From assembly GCF_000243455.1 (NCBI RefSeq), contig NZ_AGJL01000017.1:1-32761 (forward strand): DNA of 32,761 nt, given 5' to 3'. Position numbers and translations under genes: made by a program. The notes below the pieces were generated by a model. The model made no database searches and had not been told where the DNA came from. It saw only the letters and a list, made by a program, of their open reading frames with translations. This DNA comes from Methanotorris formicicus Mc-S-70 (GTDB lineage Archaea; AGJL01; Methanococci; Methanococcales; Methanococcaceae). This document shows, piece by piece, positions 27,325 to 32,761 of the stretch (position 1 is its first letter; every line of letters starts with the position of its first letter).

Positions 27325-27618
27325 TTAGTATCTATCTTGGGGTGTTTTTACATCCTCAATAATCCTTCTACCTGCTGCAACTTCATCAATGCTATGGATT
27401 ACCCCACTCATTGACTCTATAACTTCTCTTATTTCTTCATATTGTAAATCTGTTCCTTCTATGGTAATTTTGACGTTTTCTGTGGCTTTATCTATCTCAT
27501 AAACGGTAATATTTACCCCATCCACTTCTTTTAAAGAACATAACCTAAGTGCTAAATCTGTTATTTTTGGTTCATGCGGTTTTAGAATATCTAAAACTAT
27601 TCTCCTTATACCACTCAA
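27325..27618 (-). CDS. DUF211 family protein, TTG start predicted
   Basis: Archaeal protein of 97 residues with a ferredoxin-like alpha/beta pattern. Landmarks are [55 protein letters not shown] and [15 protein letters not shown]. The family has solved structures but no settled function. An ATG at 27624 is in frame, but it lies only six nt from the first G of GGAGG (27630-27626). The TTG at 27618 is exactly 12 nt away, like every other GGAGG-led gene here except cdc48 (11 nt). TTG is therefore preferred, giving MSGIRRIV. It is followed by engB and is divergent from cfbD. Confidence 0.85.
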   Translation of the reverse strand: MSGIRRIVLDILKPHEPKITDLALRLCSLKEVDGVNITVYEIDKATENVKITIEGTDLQYEEIREVIESMSGVIHSIDEVAAGRRIIEDVKTPQDRY

Positions 27619-27661
27619 CGACATTCCTCCTTAATTTTTTATGTTTGTATATTTTATTTCT

Positions 27662-27675
27662 AATATTATAAAACT
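27662..27675 (-). promoter_or_regulatory. Probable TATA box for the DUF211-engB transcript
   Basis: The minus strand reads AAAGTTTTATAATATTAG about 45-55 nt before the predicted start. It is paired with the cfbD box about 40 bp away on the other strand. Confidence 0.4.
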
Positions 27676-27703
27676 TTATTGTTTTTTAAACAAATTTCAT
27701 CAA

Positions 27704-27713
27704 ATATTTATAT
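27704..27713 (+). promoter_or_regulatory. Probable TATA box for cfbD-rfcS
   Basis: ATATTTATAT lies about 43-52 nt before the cfbD ATG, giving a short predicted leader with the ribosome site AGGAGTGGT at 27744-27752. Confidence 0.45.
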
Positions 27714-27755
27714 TCGTGGTGTAATATTTAAGATTACAAAATTAGGAGTGGTATA

Positions 27756-28814
27756 ATGATACTTCATCCGAGACCATCACCAATTGCAGCGGCAATGTAT
27801 CAACTTAGGGATGTTGGGGTTGATGCGATTATCCTGCATGGACCGGCAGGATGTTGTTTTAGGACTGCGAGGTTATTGGAGTTAGATGGTGTTAGAGTTT
27901 TCACGAGTGCAATGGATGAGAATGATTTTATTTTTGGAGGTATGGATAAGTTAAAGAGGACAATTGAAGAGGTTATAGAATATTTAAAGAAAAATAAAAA
28001 TAATTTTATGATTGGTATAGTTGGAACATGTGCAAGTATGATTATTGGAGAAGATATTTGGAGTGTTGTTGATGAGTATGATGCAACATTAATTCCTGTT
28101 GAAGTTCATAGCGGATTAAACGACAACACTGCAGGGGCAATAAATGCCATGGAGAGTTGCCTAAGATTAGGTTTGATTGATGAAAAGGAATTTGAAAGGC
28201 AAAAATACATGCTTAAAAAAGCAACGGAAATAGAAAAAATGCGTGGAATGGCAAAGAGTAAATATATAAAACCAACCTATGAGGATGATGTAAAAGAAGT
28301 TATTGAGTTATTTAAAAACAATATAGACAAAGATCCAAAAGTTGCGTGTGTGTTAAATGCAAAAAAGGAAACTGCTTATTTATTTACACATCCTTTAATA
28401 AAAATAAATGAAATATTTAACTGCATAAATATTGGAAATTTAGATGAAAATGTTGGATTAAAAAAGATTAGAGAAGATGCAAAAAATATTTTAAGAGAAT
28501 TTAAGGTTGATTATATAACAGGAGGTTTGGATGAGTATCCAGTAACTGGAGAAAAGGCAGTTGAGATATTAAAGGAGATAAAGCCAGATATTGTTGTTGT
28601 TTCTGGAGTTCCTCATGCACTGCCTATTGAAACTTTAAAGGAAGAGGTTAATTGTATAACCATTGGCATTAGCGATGGACCAAGATTATATCATCCAATT
28701 AAAGAGATTTATGATTATGCTATTATTGAATTAGATGCTCATGCGAAGGTTTTAGGAAAAAGAGAAGTTGTTAAATCAAGATTTGGAGAAATTTTGGAGT
28801 ATGCACTAAAGTAA
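27756..28814 (+). CDS. cfbD: Ni-sirohydrochlorin a,c-diamide reductive cyclase, NifD-like subunit (CfbD)
   Basis: With the NifH-like CfbC, this nitrogenase-like subunit performs the multi-electron ring reduction and cyclisation of Ni-sirohydrochlorin a,c-diamide on the way to F430. The 352 residues start MILHPRPSPIAAAMYQLRD. HGPAGCCFRTARLLELDGV contains the cluster-ligand cysteines, GIVGTCASMIIGEDIW is the second Cys site, and VPVEVHSGLNDNTAGAIN-like IPVEVHSG follows. This is a shortened nitrogenase alpha-like fold, as in other methanogens. The partner cfbC is not in the window. rfcS follows after 18 nt, an arrangement remembered from M. jannaschii (MJ1421-MJ1422). Confidence 0.88.
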   Translation: MILHPRPSPIAAAMYQLRDVGVDAIILHGPAGCCFRTARLLELDGVRVFTSAMDENDFIFGGMDKLKRTIEEVIEYLKKNKNNFMIGIVGTCASMIIGEDIWSVVDEYDATLIPVEVHSGLNDNTAGAINAMESCLRLGLIDEKEFERQKYMLKKATEIEKMRGMAKSKYIKPTYEDDVKEVIELFKNNIDKDPKVACVLNAKKETAYLFTHPLIKINEIFNCINIGNLDENVGLKKIREDAKNILREFKVDYITGGLDEYPVTGEKAVEILKEIKPDIVVVSGVPHALPIETLKEEVNCITIGISDGPRLYHPIKEIYDYAIIELDAHAKVLGKREVVKSRFGEILEYALK

Positions 28815-28832
28815 ATAATAAGTGGTGAGATT

Positions 28833-31800
28833 ATGGAAAAACCATGGGTTGAAAAATATAGACCAAAAACATTGGATGAAGTCGTTGGGCATGAAGAAAT
28901 TGTAAAAAGGCTTAAAAAGTATGTAGAAAAAAAATCCATGCCGCATTTGTTATTTAGCGGTCCTCCGGGAGTTGGGAAGTGCTTAACTGGAGATACAAAA
29001 GTTATTGTAAATGGAGAGATTAGAGAAATTGGGGAAGTTGTTGAAGAAATAAGCAATGGAAAGTTTGGAACTACCTTAACTAACAACCTAAAAGTTTTAG
29101 GAATTGATGAATATGGAAAAATCAGGGAATTTAATGTTCAGTATGTCTATAAAGATAAAACAAACGCTTTAATAAAAATAAAAACTAAAATGGGTAGAGA
29201 GCTAAAGGTAACTACTTATCATCCTTTATTGGTAAATAATAAAAATGGAGAAATAAAATGGGAAAAAGCAGAGAATTTAAAGGTTGGAGATAAGTTAGCA
29301 ACACCAAGATACATCTTATTTGAAGAGACCGATTACAATGAAGAGTTGGCAGAGTGGCTTGGTTATTTCATTGGAGATGGACATGCAGATAAGGAATCAA
29401 ATAAGATAACCTTCACAAACAGTGATGAAAAACTTAGAAAGAGATTTGCTGAACTTACTAAAAAATTGTTTAAGGATGCAAAAATAAAAGAGAGAATACA
29501 TAAGAATAGAACACCAGATATTTATGTTAATTCAAAGGAGGTAATAGCATTAATTGATAAGCTTGGCTTAAGGGGGAGTAAGGCAGATAAAGTTAGAATT
29601 CCAAAAGAAATAATAATGAGCATGGCATTAAAAGCATTTTTAAGAGCATATTTTGATTGTGATGGGGGTGTTGAGAAAAATTCAGTAGTTTTATCAACTG
29701 CAAGCAAAAGGATGGCTGAAGATTTAGCTTATGCATTGTCAAGGTTTGGAATAATTGCAAAATTAAGAGAAAAAATAAATAAAAACAATAACAAGACATA
29801 TTACTATATTGTAATATCCAACTCTTCAAATTTAAAGGCATTTTTAGAAAGTATTGGATTTAGCCATGAAAGGAAACTTAAAAAGCTTTCAAATATTATA
29901 AAAGATGAAAATCCAAACTTGGATGTTATAACTATCGACAAAGAGAAAATAAAATACATTAGAGATAGATTAAAAGTTAAATTAACAAGGGATATTGAAA
30001 AAGATAATTGGAGTTATAATAAATGCAAAAAAATTGCTCAAGAACTTTTAAATGAAATATATTACGGATTAGAAGAGCTAAAAGAAATTGAAAAAACATT
30101 AGAAGAGAGTATATTAATTGATTGGAATGAAGTTGAAAAAAGAAGAAAAGAAATTGCAGAAAAAACTGGAATAAGAAGTGATAGGATTTTAGAATACATA
30201 AAAGGTAAAAGAAAACCAAGTTTAAAGAATTACATAAAAATTGCTAATGCTTTAGACAAATATGTTGAAAAAATCATTGATGCAATGAGAATATTTGCTA
30301 AGAAATATTCAAGTTATGCAGAGATAGGAAGAATACTCAATACATGGAATTCAAGTATAAGGATTTATTTAGAAAGCAATACACAAGAAATTGAAAAGCT
30401 TGAAGAAATTAGAAAGGTTGAGCTTAAACTTGTAAGAGATATTCTTAACGATGAAAAATTAATGGATAGTATTAGTTATGTATTATTCTTAGCATCTAAC
30501 GAAATCTACTGGGATGAAATCGTTGAGATTGAACAATTAAATGGGGACTTTACAATCTATGACTTGCATATCCCAAAGTATCATAACTTCATTGGTGGGA
30601 ATTTACCAACAATATTGCATAATACAACTGCCGCTTTGTGTTTAGCAAGAGATTTATTTGGAGAAAATTGGAGAGACAACTTCTTAGAGTTAAATGCCTC
30701 TGTTTCAAAAAATACTCCAATACTGGTTAAAATAGATGGAAAAATAAAAAGAACCACATTTGAAGAACTTGATAAGATATACTTTAACACCAATGATGAA
30801 AATGAGATGTATAAAAAAGTTGATAACTTAGAGGTTTTAACGGTTGATGAAAACTTCAAAGTTAGATGGAGAAAAGTTTCTACAGTAATTAGGCATAAAG
30901 TAGATAAAATCTTGAGAGTTAAGTTTGAAGGTGGATATATAGAACTAACAGGAAACCACTCCATTATGATGCTTGATGAAAATGGTTTAGTGTCAAAGAA
31001 AGCAAGTGATATAAAAGTTGGGGACTGTTTGTTAAGTTTTATAGCCAACACTGAAGGAGAAAAAGATAAATTGGATTTAAAAGAGTTTGAACCAAAGGAT
31101 ATAACTTCAAGAGTTAAAGTAATTAATGAGTTTGAGTTTGATGAAGATACTGCATGGATGCTTGGATTGTATGCTGCTGAGGGAGCCGTAGGATTTAGAG
31201 GAGAAACTTCCGGGCAAGTAATCTATACATTAGGCAGTCATGAGCATGATTTAATTAATAAATTAAATGATATTGTTGATAAAAAAGGATTTAGCAAATA
31301 TGAAAACTTCACAGGTTCTGGATTTGATAGAGAAAGATTGTCTGCTAAGCAGATTAGAATATTGAATACTCAACTTGCAAAATTTGTTGAGAAAAACTTC
31401 TACAATGGAAATGGAAGGAGAGCAAAGAATAAAAGAATCCCAGATATTGTATATGAGTTAAAAGAAAATTTAAGAGTTGAATTCTTAAAAGGATTAGTTG
31501 ATGGAGATGGCTATGGAGGTTGGGGAGGAGTTGTTAGAATATCATCAAAATCTGAGGATTTATTAATAGATACAGTATGGTTAGCAAGAATTTCTGGAAT
31601 TGAAAGTTCAATATTTGAAAATGAGGCAAGATTGATTTGGAAAGGAAAAATGGGGTGGAGGAAGGGTAATTTATTGCCAAGTGAGCCAATAATCAAAATG
31701 ATTAAAAAGTTAGATGGTAAAATAAATGGAAATTGGAGATATATATTAAGACACCAACTCTATGAAAATAAAAAGAGGGTCTCAAAGGACAAAATTAAAC

Positions 31801-32735
31801 AGATTTTAGAAATGGTTGATGTTGAGAAATTATCTGATGGAGAAAGAAAGATTTATAATTTATTGAAAAAACTGTCTGAAACAGAGATTCATGCATTGAT
31901 TGTTAAAGAGATTGAAGTTATTGACTACAATGACTTCGTCTATGATGTGTCAGTTCCAAATAATGAAATGTTCTTTGCAGGAAATGTGCCAATATTGTTA
32001 CATAATTCAGATGAAAGAGGGATAGATGTTATTAGGACAAAAGTTAAGGATTTTGCAAGAACAAAACCGATTGGGGATGTTCCATTTAAAATAATATTCT
32101 TAGATGAGAGTGATGCTTTAACAAGTGATGCACAAAACGCATTGAGAAGGACAATGGAAAAGTATTCTGATATTTGTAGGTTTATCCTCTCTTGCAACTA
32201 CCCAAGCAAAATCATCCCTCCAATCCAATCAAGATGTGCAATATTCAGATTCTCTCCATTGAAAAAAGAAGATGTTGTTAAGAAGTTGAAAGAAATTGCT
32301 GAAAAAGAAGGTTTAACTTTAACTCCTGAGGGACTTGAGGCAATTATTTATGTTTCAGAAGGAGATATGAGGAAGGCAATAAATGTCCTTCAAACAGCGG
32401 CAAGTGTCTCAAAGGAGATTGATGAGGAGGTTGTTTATAAGGTATCATCAAGAGCAAGACCAGAAGAGATTAAGAAGATGATTGAATTGGCGTTGGAAGG
32501 GAAGTTTATTGAAGCAAGAGAGTTGTTGTATAAGTTGATGGTTGATTGGGGAATGAGTGGAGAGGACGTGATATTGCAGATATTTAGGGAGATTCCAAGT
32601 TTAAACATAGATGAGAGGAAAAAAGTTGAGTTAGTTGAAGCGTTAGGGGAGTGTGATTACAGAATCGTGGAGGGGGCAAACGAAAGGATCCAATTGAGTG
32701 CGTTGCTGGCAAAGATGTGCAATATGGGTAAATAA
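28833..32735 (+). CDS. rfcS: Replication factor C small subunit precursor with two inteins
   Basis: AAA+ clamp-loader subunit that opens PCNA. The 1300-residue precursor carries inteins of 548 and 436 residues. Mature RfcS would be 316 residues, the normal family size. Exteins read MEKPWVEKYRPKTLDEVVGH and LLFSGPPGVGK, then (after intein 1) TTAALCLARDLFGENW and NFLELNA, then (after intein 2) SDERGIDVIRTKVKDFA. IIFLDESDALTSDAQNALRR is Walker B, SCNYPSKIIPPIQSRC carries sensor 1 and the arginine-finger SRC motif, and GDMRKAINVLQTAA is sensor 2. GGTGA at 28824-28828 sets the start. Without splicing, the P-loop (GPPGVGK/T) is broken and the protein would be inactive. Confidence 0.97.
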   Translation: MEKPWVEKYRPKTLDEVVGHEEIVKRLKKYVEKKSMPHLLFSGPPGVGKCLTGDTKVIVNGEIREIGEVVEEISNGKFGTTLTNNLKVLGIDEYGKIREFNVQYVYKDKTNALIKIKTKMGRELKVTTYHPLLVNNKNGEIKWEKAENLKVGDKLATPRYILFEETDYNEELAEWLGYFIGDGHADKESNKITFTNSDEKLRKRFAELTKKLFKDAKIKERIHKNRTPDIYVNSKEVIALIDKLGLRGSKADKVRIPKEIIMSMALKAFLRAYFDCDGGVEKNSVVLSTASKRMAEDLAYALSRFGIIAKLREKINKNNNKTYYYIVISNSSNLKAFLESIGFSHERKLKKLSNIIKDENPNLDVITIDKEKIKYIRDRLKVKLTRDIEKDNWSYNKCKKIAQELLNEIYYGLEELKEIEKTLEESILIDWNEVEKRRKEIAEKTGIRSDRILEYIKGKRKPSLKNYIKIANALDKYVEKIIDAMRIFAKKYSSYAEIGRILNTWNSSIRIYLESNTQEIEKLEEIRKVELKLVRDILNDEKLMDSISYVLFLASNEIYWDEIVEIEQLNGDFTIYDLHIPKYHNFIGGNLPTILHNTTAALCLARDLFGENWRDNFLELNASVSKNTPILVKIDGKIKRTTFEELDKIYFNTNDENEMYKKVDNLEVLTVDENFKVRWRKVSTVIRHKVDKILRVKFEGGYIELTGNHSIMMLDENGLVSKKASDIKVGDCLLSFIANTEGEKDKLDLKEFEPKDITSRVKVINEFEFDEDTAWMLGLYAAEGAVGFRGETSGQVIYTLGSHEHDLINKLNDIVDKKGFSKYENFTGSGFDRERLSAKQIRILNTQLAKFVEKNFYNGNGRRAKNKRIPDIVYELKENLRVEFLKGLVDGDGYGGWGGVVRISSKSEDLLIDTVWLARISGIESSIFENEARLIWKGKMGWRKGNLLPSEPIIKMIKKLDGKINGNWRYILRHQLYENKKRVSKDKIKQILEMVDVEKLSDGERKIYNLLKKLSETEIHALIVKEIEVIDYNDFVYDVSVPNNEMFFAGNVPILLHNSDERGIDVIRTKVKDFARTKPIGDVPFKIIFLDESDALTSDAQNALRRTMEKYSDICRFILSCNYPSKIIPPIQSRCAIFRFSPLKKEDVVKKLKEIAEKEGLTLTPEGLEAIIYVSEGDMRKAINVLQTAASVSKEIDEEVVYKVSSRARPEEIKKMIELALEGKFIEARELLYKLMVDWGMSGEDVILQIFREIPSLNIDERKKVELVEALGECDYRIVEGANERIQLSALLAKMCNMGK
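28980..30623 (+). mobile_element. RfcS intein 1, full-size with LAGLIDADG endonuclease and HTH-like insert
   Basis: A 548-residue intein placed after GPPGVGK of the P-loop. It starts with Cys (CLTGDTKVIVNGEIRE, block A). Block B is LKVTTYHPLLVNN with T-x-x-H. Two endonuclease motifs, LAEWLGYFIGDGHAD and FLRAYFDCDGGVE, supply the catalytic acidic residues. After about residue 370 of the intein it has an added charged helical region with an XRE-like helix-turn-helix (KEIAEKTGIRSDRILEYIKG) near 30141-30258. It ends with FTIYDLHIPKYHNFIGG and ILHN before Thr+1. The site corresponds to the M. jannaschii RFC-1 intein site as remembered. Confidence 0.94.
30699..32006 (+). mobile_element. RfcS intein 2, full-size with LAGLIDADG endonuclease
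   Basis: A 436-residue intein splitting NA/SDERG. It starts with Ser (SVSKNTPILVKIDGK, block A). Block B is YIELTGNHSIMMLDENG. Endonuclease motifs are TAWMLGLYAAEGAVGF and FLKGLVDGDGYGGW. It ends VYDVSVPNNEMFFAGN and PILLHN before Ser+1. Only 25 extein residues separate it from intein 1. In the first motif, where many active enzymes have an Asp, the acidic residue is a Glu (AAEGAV). This still fits known intein endonucleases, so activity cannot be judged. Confidence 0.94.
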
Positions 32736-32761
32736 TTTAACTTTATACCTCTCTCGCTAAA

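Noticed and set aside
27825-27848. Inverted repeat ATCCTGC/GCAGGAT around 8 nt near the start of cfbD
   Set aside because: It falls within the conserved LHGPAGCC cysteine motif, so codon constraint explains it. There is no attenuator-like context.

Overview
The window is AT-rich archaeal chromosome from a methanogen, most likely a hyperthermophilic Methanocaldococcales species (Methanocaldococcus or Methanotorris type). The evidence is a methanogenesis marker gene (mmp7), two genes for building coenzyme F430 (cfbE, cfbD), a bifunctional FBP aldolase/phosphatase, Cdc48/VAT, archaeal PolB and RfcS carrying inteins, and proteins that closely resemble remembered M. jannaschii proteins. Gene order looks heavily shuffled relative to M. 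jannaschii, although the pairs nucleoside kinase-nadA and cfbD-rfcS appear kept (from memory, not searched).

Layout. 1-415: decayed IS4-like transposase tail. 577-3058: apgM (glycolysis/gluconeogenesis) and an RlmI-like rRNA methyltransferase. 3272-6027: a tight cluster of a CBS-domain protein, a small protein that appears to start at ATA, mmp7 and a small unknown protein. 6109-7315: GNAT acetyltransferase and hisA. 7423-8361: PfkB-type nucleoside kinase. 8477-9403: nadA. 9463-13076: a PP-loop ATPase and DNA polymerase B with a 159-residue mini-intein. 13101-13688 (minus): pyruvate-kinase-C-terminal-like protein. 13782-16801: ClC channel, METTL5-like methyltransferase and cfbE, closely packed. 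16802-22046 (minus): HD phosphohydrolase, Cdc48, a double zinc-ribbon protein and aroE. 22206-23357 (minus): fbp, divergent from trpC-mtnA-ubiD-like (23542-26600, plus). 26603-27618 (minus): engB and a DUF211 protein, divergent from cfbD-rfcS (27756-32735, plus). RfcS carries two full-size homing-endonuclease inteins.

The main themes are methyl-coenzyme M reductase biogenesis (mmp7, cfbE, cfbD at three separate loci), central and amino-acid metabolism (apgM, fbp, hisA, aroE, trpC, nadA, mtnA), and replication genes as intein hosts. Translation signals are very regular. The first G of a GGTG core lies 9-10 nt before the start codon, or the first G of a GGAGG core lies 12 nt before it. This rule moved several starts inward and points to one ATA and one TTG start. 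No tRNA, rRNA or CRISPR array was seen. No clear new defence or mobile system was found. The most unusual items are the PolB mini-intein, the helix-turn-helix-like insert in RfcS intein 1, the apparent ATA start beside mmp7, and a 21-bp palindrome upstream of cdc48.
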